Assembly: GCF_009764265.1 (NCBI RefSeq) | Contig: NZ_RWIR01000029.1 | Span: 1 to 64,000, forward strand | Direction of reading: 5' to 3' | DNA: 64,000 nt | Origin: Pseudomonas sp. PB101 | Lineage (GTDB): Bacteria > Pseudomonadota > Gammaproteobacteria > Pseudomonadales > Pseudomonadaceae | Part shown: in pieces, positions 45,649-55,397 of the stretch | Layout: each line of letters starts with the position of its first letter | Position numbering within the stretch: position 1 is the stretch's first letter | The notes under the pieces: generated by a model | The model's database searches: none | Told to the model about the DNA's origin: nothing | The model's input: only the letters and a program-made list of their open reading frames with translations | Translations under genes and position numbers: made by a program

Positions 45649-45747
45649 GTAGGAGCCGGCTTGCTGGCGATGGTCGTCAACGATAACGCGTATAACCCGG
45701 ATAAAACGCGGCGCACTGGAGTCCATCGCCGGCAAGCCGGCTCCTAC
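45649..45747. repeat. REP palindrome pair (GCCGGCTTGC class, long interior)
   Basis: Arms GTAGGAGCCGGCTTGCTGGC and the complement of the variant with GCCGGC flank an interior starting TGGTCGTCAACGATAACGCG. That interior is shared with the elements at 22213 and 31420, which have other arms. Confidence 0.9.
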
Positions 45748-45771
45748 AGGTATTGCGGTGTTTCCCGGAAT

Positions 45772-45801
45772 GTTAATGCTCGGTTAACTTAGTCGGCTAA
45801 C
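45772..45801. promoter_or_regulatory. clustered GTTAA half sites before iorA
   Basis: GTTAA (45772), GTTAAC (45783) and GCTAAC (45796-45801) form two overlapping imperfect dyads about 170 bases before the molybdenum hydroxylase operon. This could be an operator. The rest of the 429-base gap to iorA holds the murB terminator, a REP pair and no gene that I can see. Confidence 0.25.
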
Positions 45802-45963
45802 GATGCCCACTCCTGTTTCACCAAAGGCCCGGTGCAGACGTCTGCGTCCGCACAAGAGAGCCTATTAGCCTGAGTCGATCTGCGTGCGACCCTACGTCGC
45901 AAAGCCTGAGATCCAGCGGCAGATTGCTCGACCCCATAACTCAAGAAATATGCGGGCGTGCCC

Positions 45964-46434
45964 ATGATTACCCTGAAGCTCAATGGTCAAGACCATCAAC
46001 TCGACGTCACCGAGGACATGCCGCTGCTCTGGGCGATCCGCGACGTGGCCGGTTACAACGGCACAAAATTCGGCTGCGGCATGGGCCTGTGCGGCGCCTG
46101 CACCATTCATATCGAAGGGGCTCCGGCACGCAGTTGCATCACGCCCATCGGTGCCGTCGTCGGGCAGAATGTCAGCACCATCGACAACCTGCACGCCGAC
46201 CCGGTCGGCAAAGTCGTGCAGCAAGCCTGGCTCGACACGGCGGTCGCCCAATGCGGCTTCTGCCAGGGCGGGCAGATCATGTCGGCGACAGCGCTGCTCA
46301 AGACCCATCCGAACCCGAGCGACGAGCAGATCGAAGAAGCCATGGTCGGCAACATCTGCCGCTGCGGCACCTACAACCGCATCAAGACCGCCATCCGCCA
46401 GGCCTCCACCCACCTGAAGGAGGTCAAGGCATGA
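45964..46434 (+). CDS. iorA: (2Fe-2S) subunit of a molybdenum hydroxylase (IorA-like)
   Basis: A 156-residue electron-transfer subunit with eight cluster Cys: the plant-type set in GCGMGLCGACTIH plus a later Cys, and the second set in CGFCQGGQIM and NICRCGTYNRI. It resembles the alpha subunit of isoquinoline 1-oxidoreductase. ATG at 45964 (MITLKLNGQ) is chosen over a GTG at 45958. Overlaps the large subunit by four bases. Confidence 0.9.
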   Translation: MITLKLNGQDHQLDVTEDMPLLWAIRDVAGYNGTKFGCGMGLCGACTIHIEGAPARSCITPIGAVVGQNVSTIDNLHADPVGKVVQQAWLDTAVAQCGFCQGGQIMSATALLKTHPNPSDEQIEEAMVGNICRCGTYNRIKTAIRQASTHLKEVKA

Positions 46435-48752
46435 ACCGCTTACCGAATGATTTCGCCCTGAGCAACCTCAGTCGCCGTGGCTTTCTCAAAGGCGTGGGCG
46501 CCACCAGTGCGCTGGTATTGGCGGCAAGCTGGGGCTGGCAAGACGCTTTTGCCGAGGACAAAGAGAAAAAGTTCGGCGCCGACGGCATGCCGCACGGTTG
46601 GGTCGACGACCCGAAAGTCTATGTGAGCATCGCCGCCGATGGCACGGTAACCGTAATCTGCAACCGTTCGGAGATGGGCCAGGGCGTGCGTACCAGCCTG
46701 ACCATGGTGGTGGCCGATGAACTGGAGGCCGATTGGGCTCGGGTCAAGGTACAGCAGGCCCCCGGCGATGAAGTACGCTTCGGCAACCAGGACACCGACG
46801 GCTCGCGCAGCATGCGCCATTGGTACGAACCGATGCGTCGTTGCGGGGCGGCTGCGCGTGCCATGCTGGAACAGGCCGCCGCTGATCAGTGGAAAGTGTC
46901 GGTCGGCGAATGCCATGCGCAACTGCATAAAGTCATCCATAAACCCTCGGGCCGCGAACTCGATTATGGCGTGCTCGCCGCCGCTGCCGGCGCCTTGGCC
47001 GTGCCGGCGCGTGACAGCCTGAGGCTCAAGCAGCCCTCGGAGTTTCGCTACATCGGCAAGGAAGGCACCAAGGCCATCGATGGTGAGGACATCGTCAATG
47101 GCCGTGCGGTGTACGGTGCCGACGTGCATTTCGACGGCATGCTCTACGCGACCATTGCGCGGCCCGCGGTGTATGGCGGCAAGGTCAAGAGCTTCGATGG
47201 CAGCGCGGCGATGAAAGTCCCCGGCGTGGTCAAGGTGCTGCAGATCGAGAGCCGGCCCTTGCCTTCGGAGTTTCAACCGCTCGGCGGTATCGCCGTGGTG
47301 GCGAACAACACCTGGGCGGCGATCAAGGGCCGCGAGGCGCTGAAAATCGAGTGGGACGACGGCCCCAACGCCAGCTACGACTCCATCGCTTACCGCAAGG
47401 AGCTCGAAGCCGCCTCGCTCAAACCCGGCAAGGTGGTGCGCAATACCGGCAATATCGATGAGGCCATGAGCAGCGCCGACAGCACGCTGGAAGCCTCCTA
47501 TTATTTGCCGCATTTGTCGCAGTCGCCGATGGAACCGATGGTCGCCATTGCGCGGTTCAAGGACGGTGCGTGTGAAGCCTGGGGCCCAAGCCAGGCGCCG
47601 CAGGTCACCCGGGAGCGGATCGGTGAGCGCCTGGGCCTGCCGTTCGACAACGTCACGTTCAACGTGACCCTGCTGGGTGGCGGGTTCGGGCGCAAGTCCA
47701 AGCCTGACTTCATCATTGAAGCCGCCATCCTCGCCAAGGAATTTCCGGGCAAGGCGGTGCGGGTGCAATGGACCCGCGAAGACGACATCCACTGTTCCTA
47801 CTTCCATACCGTTTCGGCCGAATACCTCAAGGCCAGTCTGAACAAGGACGGACTGCCGTCCGGTTGGTTGCACCGTACGGTGGCGCCGAGCATCACCGCA
47901 TTGTTTGCGCCGGGCATGAACCATGAGGCAGCGTTCGAGCTGGGCATGGGATTCACCAACATGGCGTATGCGATTCCCAACATTCGCCTGGAAAACCCCG
48001 AGGCAACGGTGCACACCCGGGTCGGCTGGTATCGCTCGGTGTCGAACATTCCCCACGGCTTCGCGATCCAGAGCTTTATCGATGAACTGGCGCACAAGGC
48101 CGGGCAGGATCCGCTGAAGTATCAGGTCAGATTGCTCGGCCCGGACCGCAAGATCGATCCGCGCACCTTGAGTGAAGAGTGGAACTACGGCGAATCCCCC
48201 GAGCGTTATCCGATCGACACCGCGCGTCTGCGCACGGTACTGGAGACCGCCGCCAAGGCCGCCGGTTGGGGGCGTGAGCTGCCCAAGGGGCGCGGCCTGG
48301 GCCTGGCGGTGCATTACAGCTTCGTGACGTATGTGGCGGCGGTGATCGAGGTGGAGGTGAAGGACGACGGCACGCTGGTGGTGCACAAGGCTGACATCGC
48401 CGTCGATTGCGGGCCGCAGATCAACCCCGAGCGGATTCGCGCGCAATTCGAAGGCGCCTGTGTCATGGGCCTGGGGAATGCGGTGCTGGGGGAAATCAGC
48501 TTCAAGGATGGCAAGGTCCAGCAGGATAACTTCCACATGTACGAGGTGGCGCGCATGTCCCTGGCGCCGAAAGAGGTGGCCGTGCATCTGGTGACGCCGC
48601 CGGGCGAGGTGCCATTGGGTGGTGTGGGTGAGCCGGGCGTGCCACCGATTGCGCCGGCCCTGTGCAATGCGATCTTTGCCGCCACCGGCAAGCGCATTCG
48701 CAATTTGCCGGTTCGTTATCAACTGTCGGGCTGGCAGAAGGCCGAAGCCTGA
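46431..48752 (+). CDS. iorB: molybdopterin-binding subunit (IorB-like, Tat-exported)
   Basis: A 773-residue large subunit of the xanthine dehydrogenase/isoquinoline 1-oxidoreductase group. The N-terminus has a twin-arginine signal ([19 protein letters not shown]), so the enzyme works in the periplasm. Molybdenum cofactor motifs include [13 protein letters not shown] and the catalytic Glu in [13 protein letters not shown]. There is no FAD subunit gene, so electrons probably go to a cytochrome. The actual substrate, an aldehyde or N-heterocycle, is unknown. It abuts xdhC with a one-base overlap. Confidence 0.9.
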   Translation: MNRLPNDFALSNLSRRGFLKGVGATSALVLAASWGWQDAFAEDKEKKFGADGMPHGWVDDPKVYVSIAADGTVTVICNRSEMGQGVRTSLTMVVADELEADWARVKVQQAPGDEVRFGNQDTDGSRSMRHWYEPMRRCGAAARAMLEQAAADQWKVSVGECHAQLHKVIHKPSGRELDYGVLAAAAGALAVPARDSLRLKQPSEFRYIGKEGTKAIDGEDIVNGRAVYGADVHFDGMLYATIARPAVYGGKVKSFDGSAAMKVPGVVKVLQIESRPLPSEFQPLGGIAVVANNTWAAIKGREALKIEWDDGPNASYDSIAYRKELEAASLKPGKVVRNTGNIDEAMSSADSTLEASYYLPHLSQSPMEPMVAIARFKDGACEAWGPSQAPQVTRERIGERLGLPFDNVTFNVTLLGGGFGRKSKPDFIIEAAILAKEFPGKAVRVQWTREDDIHCSYFHTVSAEYLKASLNKDGLPSGWLHRTVAPSITALFAPGMNHEAAFELGMGFTNMAYAIPNIRLENPEATVHTRVGWYRSVSNIPHGFAIQSFIDELAHKAGQDPLKYQVRLLGPDRKIDPRTLSEEWNYGESPERYPIDTARLRTVLETAAKAAGWGRELPKGRGLGLAVHYSFVTYVAAVIEVEVKDDGTLVVHKADIAVDCGPQINPERIRAQFEGACVMGLGNAVLGEISFKDGKVQQDNFHMYEVARMSLAPKEVAVHLVTPPGEVPLGGVGEPGVPPIAPALCNAIFAATGKRIRNLPVRYQLSGWQKAEA

Positions 48753-49735
48753 TGGACAGCGCCGATCTGAACGTCCTGCGCAGCGTGTTGTCATGGCATC
48801 GCGCCGGCCAGCGGGTGGTGTTGTACAGCGTGGTCGAAACCTGGGGCACGGCGCCCCGGGCGCCCGGCGCCATGCTCGCCCTGCGCGAAGACGGCATGGT
48901 GATCGGTTCGGTCTCGGGCGGGTGTGTCGAAGATGACTTGATCGCCCGGCTGCACGACGGGCGCCTCGCGCGCGACGGGCCGCCGGTGCAACTGATCACC
49001 TACGGCGTGACCCGCGAGGAAGCCGCACGTTTCGGCCTGCCCTGCGGTGGCACCTTGCGCTTGACCGAGGAGCGTATCGACGATGGGGACTGGGTCGAGC
49101 ATTTGCTCGCCCGTTGCGAGGCCCATGAAATCGTCGCCCGTGAACTGAACCTGGCCACCGGCAAAGTGCTTTTGCAGCCGGCCGGTAAAGCTGACGTGTT
49201 GACGTTCGACGGCCAGACCTTGCGGGCGATCTACGGCCCGCGCTGGCGCTTGCTGTTGATCGGCGCGGGGCAACTGTCGCGTTATGTGGCGGAAATGGCC
49301 CGCCTGCTGGATTTCGAGGTGCTGATTTGCGATCCGCGTAGCGAATTTGCCTATGGCTGGGAAGAGCAGCACGGACGATTCGTTGCAGGCATGCCGGATG
49401 ACGCGGTATTGAGTATCCACACCGATGAGCGCACGGCCATCGTGGCCTTGACCCATGATCCACGTCTGGACGACATGGCGTTGCTCACCGCCCTGGATTC
49501 CAGGGCTTTTTACGTCGGGGCGCTGGGGTCGCGAGTCAACAGCCAGAAGCGCCGGGAAAACCTGGCTCAACTGGGTTTGTCGCAAGCGGCGATTGACCGC
49601 TTGCATGGTCCGATCGGTTTGCACATCGGCAGTCATAATCCAGCGGAAATTGCCTTGTCGCTCATGGCGGAAATCGTCGCGGTCAAAAACGGCATCGAAT
49701 TGAAGCAGAAGAAAGTCTTGCAGGAGAGGGTATGA
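48752..49735 (+). CDS. XdhC-family molybdenum cofactor insertion protein
   Basis: A 327-residue XdhC/CoxI protein. The N-terminal VVETWGTAPRAPGAMLAL and SGGCVEDDLI are family signatures, and a Rossmann-like segment (LIGAGQLSRYVAEMA) and YVGALGSR follow. Such proteins bind and sulfurate the cofactor and pass it to hydroxylases. The start is coupled to iorB and the stop overlaps the next gene by four bases. Confidence 0.9.
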   Translation: MDSADLNVLRSVLSWHRAGQRVVLYSVVETWGTAPRAPGAMLALREDGMVIGSVSGGCVEDDLIARLHDGRLARDGPPVQLITYGVTREEAARFGLPCGGTLRLTEERIDDGDWVEHLLARCEAHEIVARELNLATGKVLLQPAGKADVLTFDGQTLRAIYGPRWRLLLIGAGQLSRYVAEMARLLDFEVLICDPRSEFAYGWEEQHGRFVAGMPDDAVLSIHTDERTAIVALTHDPRLDDMALLTALDSRAFYVGALGSRVNSQKRRENLAQLGLSQAAIDRLHGPIGLHIGSHNPAEIALSLMAEIVAVKNGIELKQKKVLQERV

Positions 49736-50328
49736 GCAAGTCAATTGGCGTCATCGTGCTGGCGGCAGGGCAGGGCAGTCGGTTTCGTCAGGTGGCGGGC
49801 GCCGAAAAGGATAAATTGCTGGCCGATTGCACCGGTCGCGATGGTGCGGTGCGGTCTGTCATCGAACACACATTGGTCAATCTGCCGGTCGCACTGGACA
49901 AGCGCGTATTGGTGACGACCGCTGACCGTCCGCAAGTGGTTCGCATGGCTCAGGCCTATGGCTGCGAGATCGTGCTGATCGAGTCGACGGGTATGGGCGA
50001 CAGCATTGCCGCCGGGGTCGCTGCCTGCAAGCAACTCGATGGCTGGCTGATGGTGCTGGGGGATATGCCGTTCATCCTGCCGTCCAGTATCGAACAAGTG
50101 GTGGCGGGTATTGGCGATGACCGTATCAGCGTGCCCGTGCAGAGCGGTGAGTATGGGCATCCGGTCGGGTTCGGACGGGACTTCGCGGCGGGGTTGATGG
50201 CGTTATCTGGGGATCGCGGGGCCAAGCCGCTGTTTGCCCAGGGGCGGGTGGTTGAGGTTGCAGTGGATGATCCCGGTGTGTTGTGGGATGTGGATGTACC
50301 TGACGCGTTGAATTTCAGGTCCGCTTAG
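49732..50328 (+). CDS. MobA-like nucleotidyltransferase (molybdenum cofactor cytidylyltransferase type)
   Basis: A 198-residue nucleotidyltransferase with LAAGQGSRFRQ, which binds the nucleotide triphosphate, and GDMPF, the metal site. MocA proteins form molybdopterin cytosine dinucleotide, the cofactor of this hydroxylase class; the assignment rests on operon position. Last gene of the operon, followed by a REP pair. Confidence 0.85.
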   Translation: MSKSIGVIVLAAGQGSRFRQVAGAEKDKLLADCTGRDGAVRSVIEHTLVNLPVALDKRVLVTTADRPQVVRMAQAYGCEIVLIESTGMGDSIAAGVAACKQLDGWLMVLGDMPFILPSSIEQVVAGIGDDRISVPVQSGEYGHPVGFGRDFAAGLMALSGDRGAKPLFAQGRVVEVAVDDPGVLWDVDVPDALNFRSA

Positions 50329-50335
50329 CTCACCT

Positions 50336-50423
50336 GTAGGAGCGAGCCTGCTCGCGATAGCGGTGGATCAGCTAGCATCAATGTTGAATGTGATTCCGCT
50401 ATCGCGAGCAGGCTCGCTCCCAC
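50336..50423. repeat. REP palindrome pair (GCGAGCCTGCTCGC class, second interior)
   Basis: Arms GTAGGAGCGAGCCTGCTCGC and complement (ending CTCCCAC) are extended by ATAGCGG/CCGCTAT into the interior. The interior differs from the CGTCAACGAT type. It lies between convergent transcripts. Confidence 0.9.
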
Positions 50424-50448
50424 AAGGGATTGCTGTGAAGTCCGGATA

Positions 50449-50487
50449 TAAAAAAAGCCCCGCCTGGATCACCAGGCGGGGCTTTTT
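50449..50487. terminator. terminator after rne
   Basis: An 11-base perfect stem GCCCCGCCTGG/CCAGGCGGGGC with loop ATCA, flanked by A and T runs on both sides, so it can serve rne and the operon on the plus strand. Confidence 0.92.
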
Positions 50488-50501
50488 AGTGGCCGATGGA
50501 A

Positions 50502-53500
50502 TCAGACGAGAGGTTTAGGCTCGTGCTCTTTTTCCTCGGCTTGCTCGTGTTGCTCTACCGCTTCCTGAACGGAGCGCGGCGCTTCGTGGATCACCGACTC
50601 AACCGGCTCGGCAGCCACTTCGGCGGCCGGTGCAGGTTCGGCGGCGACAACCGCTTCAACCGGAGCAGCAGCGGCAGCCAGTTCAGCTTCCTTCTGCAGA
50701 CGCTCGGCTTCACGCTTGCGACGACGCACTTCACGTGGGTCGTTAGGCGCACGGCCACTTGGCGTCAGGGCGCTGGCAGGAGCAGCTTCGACTTCCGGAG
50801 CCGGTGCTTCGGCAACGACCGGCGCATCAACGACTGGCGCTTCAACCACCGGCGCTGGAGCCGGCTCTGCAGCAGCAACCACCGGCTCGGAAACCATGGC
50901 TTCAGCTACTTGGGTCTCGGCAGCAGGCGCTGGTGTTTCAGCGACAGCCGGCTCGGCTACCCAGTTGAAAGCCGTTTGCTCTTCACGCACTTCGCGAACG
51001 GTTTCAGACACGCTTTCGACGACGGCTTCTGCAGCCTCCGCAGGTGCTTCAACCACTGGAGTCAGCTCGGCGGCAGCTTCAACGACAGGTTGTGCTTCCG
51101 GCGCTGGCGCTACTTCGATTTCCGGCGACGCAGTGACTTCGACGGGTGTGGTCGCTTCCACGACTGGCGCTTCGACTGGAGCGGTTTCCAGGGTGGCGGC
51201 AGTGGCACGTTCGGCTTGCACATTGGCTTCAGCTTCGGCTGGAGCACTGATCACGCTGCTGGCAACGGCTGCGGTCACAGCCAGGCCGGCGGCCAGATCG
51301 GCAGTGCTTGGCGCTTCAGCGTTTTCGCCGGACTCGGACTCTTCCGAACCTTCGATCACGTTGCCATTGGCATCACGCTGACGCTCGCGACGGTTGCTGC
51401 GACGACGCTGGCCACGGGAGCGGCGACGTGGACGATCGCCTTCGGCGCCTTCCTGACCGTCTTCCTGCGCTTGTTCTTCGCTGGTGGTCAGCTCTTCTTC
51501 GGCAGCGGCGGCAGCAGCTTGCTCGGCACGTGGCTGACGTTCTTCACGCGGTGGGCGTGGCGCGCGTTCTTCACGTGGCTGGCGAGCCGGACGCTCTTCA
51601 GCCGTTGCGGTAGCGGTATCAGCAGCGACAGCGGCAGCGGCCGGGGTGGCATCCAGAGGCTCGCGCAGTTCACGAACGCGTTCTTCGCGCTCGCCACGTG
51701 GCTTGCGGTCTTCACGCGGGGCGCGCGGTGCACGTTCTTCACGTGGAGCGCGTGGTGCGCGTTCTTCGCGGGCTACTGCCGGGGTTTCTTCACGGGTCTC
51801 GCGAGGCTCGCGCACTTCGCGTGGCTGACGCTCTTCACGCGGCTCACGTGGAGCACGTTCTTCACGCGGTGCACGTTCTTCGCGAGGCTTGCGCTCTTCA
51901 TCGCGGCGACCGTTACGGTTGCGGCTCTGCTGGCGACCGTTGCGACGCTCTTCGTTGCGGGCCGGGCGCTCGGTGGTCGCAGGCTTTTCAACCACGGCCG
52001 GAGCAACGGGCTCTTCCTTGGTGGCGAACAGGCTCACCAGCGACTTCACCAGACCTTTGAACAGGCTTGGCTCCGGTACGGCGACCGGGGCAGGGGCCGG
52101 AGCGGCGACTTCGGTCGGAACCGGAGCGTTGGCACGGGCCGGAGCGGTCTTGACTGCGGCTTCCTGGCGAACCAGGGTGCGGGTCGCGGCGGCAGGCTGG
52201 ACTTCTTCGACTTCGGCAGCGGCAGCGGCGATTTCGTAGCTGGACTGGTTGGTCGCGGCTTCCGGGCTGTCATCACGCAGGCGCTGAACTTCGAAGTGCG
52301 GCGTTTCGAGGTGATCGTTCGGCAGGATGACGATACGGGCACGGGTGCGCAGTTCGATCTTGGTGATCGAGTTGCGTTTTTCGTTGAGCAGGAACGCAGC
52401 CACCGGGATCGGCACTTGTGCGCGAACTTCGGCGGTACGGTCTTTCAGGGCTTCTTCTTCGATCAGGCGCAGGATCGCCAGGGACAGCGATTCAACGTCA
52501 CGGATGATGCCGGTGCCGTTGCAACGCGGGCAGACGATGCCGCTGCTTTCGCCCAGGGACGGACGCAGGCGCTGACGGGACATTTCCAGCAGGCCGAAGC
52601 GCGAGATGCGACCGACTTGCACGCGAGCGCGGTCGGCTTCCAGGCATTCGCGGACTTTCTCTTCCACGGCGCGCTGGTTCTTGGCAGGGGTCATGTCGAT
52701 GAAGTCGATGACGATCAGGCCGCCGATGTCGCGCAGGCGCAACTGACGGGCGATTTCTTCGGCGGCTTCAAGGTTGGTCTGCAGTGCGGTTTCTTCGATG
52801 TCGCTGCCTTTGGTGGCGCGCGCCGAGTTGATGTCGATGGACACCAGGGCTTCGGTCGGATCGATCACGATGGAGCCGCCGGAAGGCAGTTCGACTACGC
52901 GCTGGAAAGCGGTTTCGATCTGGCTTTCGATCTGGAAACGGTTGAACAGCGGGACGCTGTCTTCGTAGAGCTTGATCTTGCTGGCGTACTGCGGCATCAC
53001 CTGGCGGATGAAGGTCAGGGCTTCGTCCTGGGCTTCGACGCTGTCGATCAGCACTTCGCCGATGTCCTGGCGCAGGTAGTCGCGGATCGCGCGGATGATC
53101 ACGTTGCTTTCCTGGTAGATCAGGAACGGCGCGGCGCGGTCCAGCGAAGCTTCCTTGATGGCGGTCCACAGTTGCAGCAGGTAGTCGAGGTCCCACTGCA
53201 TTTCTTCGCTGCTGCGGCCAAGGCCGGCAGTGCGCACGATCAGACCCATGTCGGCCGGGGCTACCAGGCCGTTCAGCGCTTCACGCAGTTCGTTGCGCTC
53301 TTCGCCTTCGATGCGACGGGAAATACCGCCGGCACGCGGGTTGTTCGGCATCAGCACCAGGTAACGACCGGCCAGGCTGATGAAGGTGGTCAGGGCGGCG
53401 CCCTTGTTGCCACGTTCTTCTTTTTCGACCTGAACGATGACTTCCTGGCCTTCGCTCAGGACGTCCTTGATGTTGACGCGACCTTCCGGGGCTTTCTTGA

Positions 53501-53732
53501 AGTATTCGCGGGAGATTTCTTTGAGGGGCAGGAAGCCGTGGCGCTCAGAGCCGAAATCGACAAAGGCAGCCTCGAGGCTTGGTTCGATGCGAGTAATCCG
53601 GCCTTTATAGATGTTGGCCTTCTTCTGCTCGCGTGCACCGGATTCGATGTCCAGGTCGTAGAGGCGCTGGCCATCTACCAGTGCAACACGCAACTCTTCG
53701 GGTTGAGTTGCGTTAATCAGCATTCTTTTCAT
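50502..53732 (-). CDS. rne: ribonuclease E
   Basis: A 1076-residue endoribonuclease and degradosome scaffold. The catalytic half has an S1 domain near 36-120, metal-binding Asp in [11 protein letters not shown] and VIDFIDM, and the zinc link CPRCNGTG near 400. The non-catalytic half from about 520 is low in complexity: a basic run of REER- and PRE-type repeats (51655-51905), an acidic Ala/Val/Pro/Glu-rich stretch, and near the end [18 protein letters not shown], whose NDPR element I recall as a partner-binding motif in P. aeruginosa RNase E. Start [10 protein letters not shown]; a longer frame is rejected. A promoter lies about 640 bases upstream. Confidence 0.96.
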   Translation of the reverse strand: MKRMLINATQPEELRVALVDGQRLYDLDIESGAREQKKANIYKGRITRIEPSLEAAFVDFGSERHGFLPLKEISREYFKKAPEGRVNIKDVLSEGQEVIVQVEKEERGNKGAALTTFISLAGRYLVLMPNNPRAGGISRRIEGEERNELREALNGLVAPADMGLIVRTAGLGRSSEEMQWDLDYLLQLWTAIKEASLDRAAPFLIYQESNVIIRAIRDYLRQDIGEVLIDSVEAQDEALTFIRQVMPQYASKIKLYEDSVPLFNRFQIESQIETAFQRVVELPSGGSIVIDPTEALVSIDINSARATKGSDIEETALQTNLEAAEEIARQLRLRDIGGLIVIDFIDMTPAKNQRAVEEKVRECLEADRARVQVGRISRFGLLEMSRQRLRPSLGESSGIVCPRCNGTGIIRDVESLSLAILRLIEEEALKDRTAEVRAQVPIPVAAFLLNEKRNSITKIELRTRARIVILPNDHLETPHFEVQRLRDDSPEAATNQSSYEIAAAAAEVEEVQPAAATRTLVRQEAAVKTAPARANAPVPTEVAAPAPAPVAVPEPSLFKGLVKSLVSLFATKEEPVAPAVVEKPATTERPARNEERRNGRQQSRNRNGRRDEERKPREERAPREERAPREPREERQPREVREPRETREETPAVAREERAPRAPREERAPRAPREDRKPRGEREERVRELREPLDATPAAAAVAADTATATAEERPARQPREERAPRPPREERQPRAEQAAAAAAEEELTTSEEQAQEDGQEGAEGDRPRRRSRGQRRRSNRRERQRDANGNVIEGSEESESGENAEAPSTADLAAGLAVTAAVASSVISAPAEAEANVQAERATAATLETAPVEAPVVEATTPVEVTASPEIEVAPAPEAQPVVEAAAELTPVVEAPAEAAEAVVESVSETVREVREEQTAFNWVAEPAVAETPAPAAETQVAEAMVSEPVVAAAEPAPAPVVEAPVVDAPVVAEAPAPEVEAAPASALTPSGRAPNDPREVRRRKREAERLQKEAELAAAAAPVEAVVAAEPAPAAEVAAEPVESVIHEAPRSVQEAVEQHEQAEEKEHEPKPLV
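51655..51905 (-). repeat. Arg-rich coding repeats in RNase E
   Basis: The encoded segment repeats units such as [29 protein letters not shown] and [17 protein letters not shown]. The DNA is a string of related GCGTGGTGCACGTTCTTC-like units. Such tracts bind RNA or helicase partners in other RNase E proteins and are prone to repeat-number change. Confidence 0.75.
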
Positions 53733-54370
53733 GTAGTACCGTCGGTTTCCGGGCTGCCGGAAACGGCGTTCGGCACACACGACTTCTCACGGTCGGTGTC
53801 AGGTGCGTCGGGAGTGGTTGGCCATTTCCCGTGTCCAGCGAAGTCCGGCCAATGTGGGCCTTCAATCGCGACGTACGCGTCCTGCTTGCTGTGGCTACTT
53901 AAGCACTCAGTCAGGAGGAGGAATCAACCAGCGGCTGTGGACGAGATGAAGCGTCTTGAGAAAACCTGTTGCTACACAGTCCGGCGGTTGTGCATCTCCA
54001 CCCTACACGTATCCCTGATAATTCGGGTGCTGCCGCGCGCAGAATCCGCAGCGGGTTGGCATTTACCGTGAGCTCCGAAAGGGGAGGTCACGCATCATGG
54101 CTAATTTAGGCGTTGTTTCCGATGCCTTCGCTCGGGGTCATTCGCAGCTGACTGCACTTTGTGAACTGGCCGTGAATATGGCTCGCAAAACGAGTGAAAA
54201 CTCTGCTTTGTGGCGTGATTCAGGCCTCATGTCACCTGCGCTCGTTACACCTGCAAACTCCACCGTTACGTAGCGAAAGCCCCGTAGGACGGCCTCGCGT
54301 CCTGGTGAATTGCGTTGGTCAGGGCCGGTTTTTGACCGTTGGTCCGCTGTCCAGGCCGCTTTTGGCGGCG
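53733..54370 (-). other. long 5' leader of rne
   Basis: About 640 bases separate the likely start point from the rne start codon. It holds at least one clear hairpin at 54068-54091 (GTGAGCTCC with GGAGGTCAC, one mismatch, loop GAAAGG). In E. coli the rne leader is structured and lets RNase E control its own mRNA; the same role is inferred here. No gene on the minus strand fits the space. Confidence 0.55.
54097..54273 (+). CDS. possible 58-residue small protein antisense to the rne leader
   Basis: An open frame from ATG at 54097 to TAG at 54271 with an unusually good Shine-Dalgarno, GGGGAGG at 54081-54087, nine bases before the start. The product begins MANLGVVSDAFARGHSQLTA, has one short hydrophobic-helical part (LCELAVNMARK) and no family that I recognise. 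Against it: the Shine-Dalgarno is also the arm of a hairpin in the rne leader, and no plus-strand promoter is evident. Confidence 0.25.
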   Translation: MANLGVVSDAFARGHSQLTALCELAVNMARKTSENSALWRDSGLMSPALVTPANSTVT

Positions 54371-54376
54371 TTCGCG

Positions 54377-54405
54377 ACTATAGCAGCAATGATTAAGTGC
54401 TTCAA
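54377..54405 (-). promoter_or_regulatory. promoter of rne
   Basis: On the minus strand TTGAAG (54405-54400) and TATAGT (54382-54377) are separated by 17 bases. It is within 60 bases of the rluC start on the other strand, so the two genes have back-to-back promoters. Confidence 0.65.
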
Positions 54406-54434
54406 TTCCATAAAAAATTGTTATCATCCGCGCC

Positions 54435-55397
54435 ATGACGACGACTACCCCCCCGACTCCAGGCGTACAACTGCTTGAGGTCTCGCCGGAATATGCCGGC
54501 CAGCGTATTGATAATTTCCTTCTCGCCCGACTCAAAGGCGTGCCCAAGACCTTGATTTACCGCATTTTGCGCAAGGGCGAAGTGCGCGTGAACAAAGGTC
54601 GGATCAAGCCCGAGTACAAGCTGCAGGCGGGCGATATCGTGCGCGTGCCGCCGGTTCGTGTGCCTGAGCGCGACGAGCCGGTGCCACTGGCACAAGGCCT
54701 GCTGCAGCGCCTCGAAGCCTCGATTGTCTTCGAAGACAAGGCGCTGATCGTGATCAACAAGCCTTGCGGCATTGCGGTTCATGGCGGTAGCGGCCTGACG
54801 TTCGGAGTGATCGAAGCCTTCCGTCAGTTGCGCCCCGATTGCAAGGAGCTCGAGCTGGTTCACCGTCTCGACCGTGACACCTCCGGCCTGTTAATGATCG
54901 CCAAGAAGCGCAGCATGTTGCGCCACTTGCATACGGCGTTGCGCGGCGATGGCGTCGATAAGCGCTATATGGCGCTGGTTCGCGGTAACTGGGCGTCCTC
55001 GATCAAGCAGGTACGAGCGCCTCTGGGCAAGAGCAATCTGCGCTCCGGCGAGCGTATGGTCGAGGTCGACGAGGAGGAGGGCAAGGAGTCCGTGACCGTA
55101 TTCAAGGTCCTGCGCCGTTTTGGCGACTTTGCCACCTTGATCGAAGCCAAGCCGATTACCGGTCGTACTCACCAGATCCGTGTCCATACCCTGCACGCCG
55201 GGCATTGCATCGCTGGCGACACCAAGTATGGCGAAGAAGGTTTCAGCAAGGAAATCCGTGACCTGGGCGGCAAGCGCCTGTTCCTGCACGCCTACATGCT
55301 GACCGTGCCGCTGCCCGATGGCGGTGAGCTGAAGCTGCAGGCGCCGGTCGACGAGATGTGGGCCAAGACCGTGGAGCGTTTGAGTGCGCCCATCTGA
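54435..55397 (+). CDS. rluC: 23S rRNA pseudouridine synthase RluC
   Basis: A 320-residue synthase that in E. coli makes pseudouridine at three sites of 23S rRNA. An N-terminal S4 domain ([26 protein letters not shown]) precedes the catalytic domain with Asp in [13 protein letters not shown]. Divergence from rne is conserved in Gammaproteobacteria. No Shine-Dalgarno precedes the ATG, and TATCAT at 54422-54427 would place the transcript start at the ATG itself. Its end overlaps the next gene. Confidence 0.95.
   Translation: MTTTTPPTPGVQLLEVSPEYAGQRIDNFLLARLKGVPKTLIYRILRKGEVRVNKGRIKPEYKLQAGDIVRVPPVRVPERDEPVPLAQGLLQRLEASIVFEDKALIVINKPCGIAVHGGSGLTFGVIEAFRQLRPDCKELELVHRLDRDTSGLLMIAKKRSMLRHLHTALRGDGVDKRYMALVRGNWASSIKQVRAPLGKSNLRSGERMVEVDEEEGKESVTVFKVLRRFGDFATLIEAKPITGRTHQIRVHTLHAGHCIAGDTKYGEEGFSKEIRDLGGKRLFLHAYMLTVPLPDGGELKLQAPVDEMWAKTVERLSAPI

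Noticed and set aside
45924..46430. In-frame upstream extension of the molybdenum hydroxylase large subunit
   Set aside because: It overlaps iorA in another frame; the Tat signal beginning at 46431 fixes the start.
46440..48794. 784-codon frame opposite iorB
   Set aside because: Translation is His/Arg/Gly-rich without domains; iorB is intact on the other strand.
50496..54071. Open frame of 1191 codons on the plus strand opposite rne
   Set aside because: It mirrors the repetitive Ala/Arg/Pro/Glu-rich rne sequence, gives a low-complexity product and has no ribosome binding site; rne is clearly the real gene.
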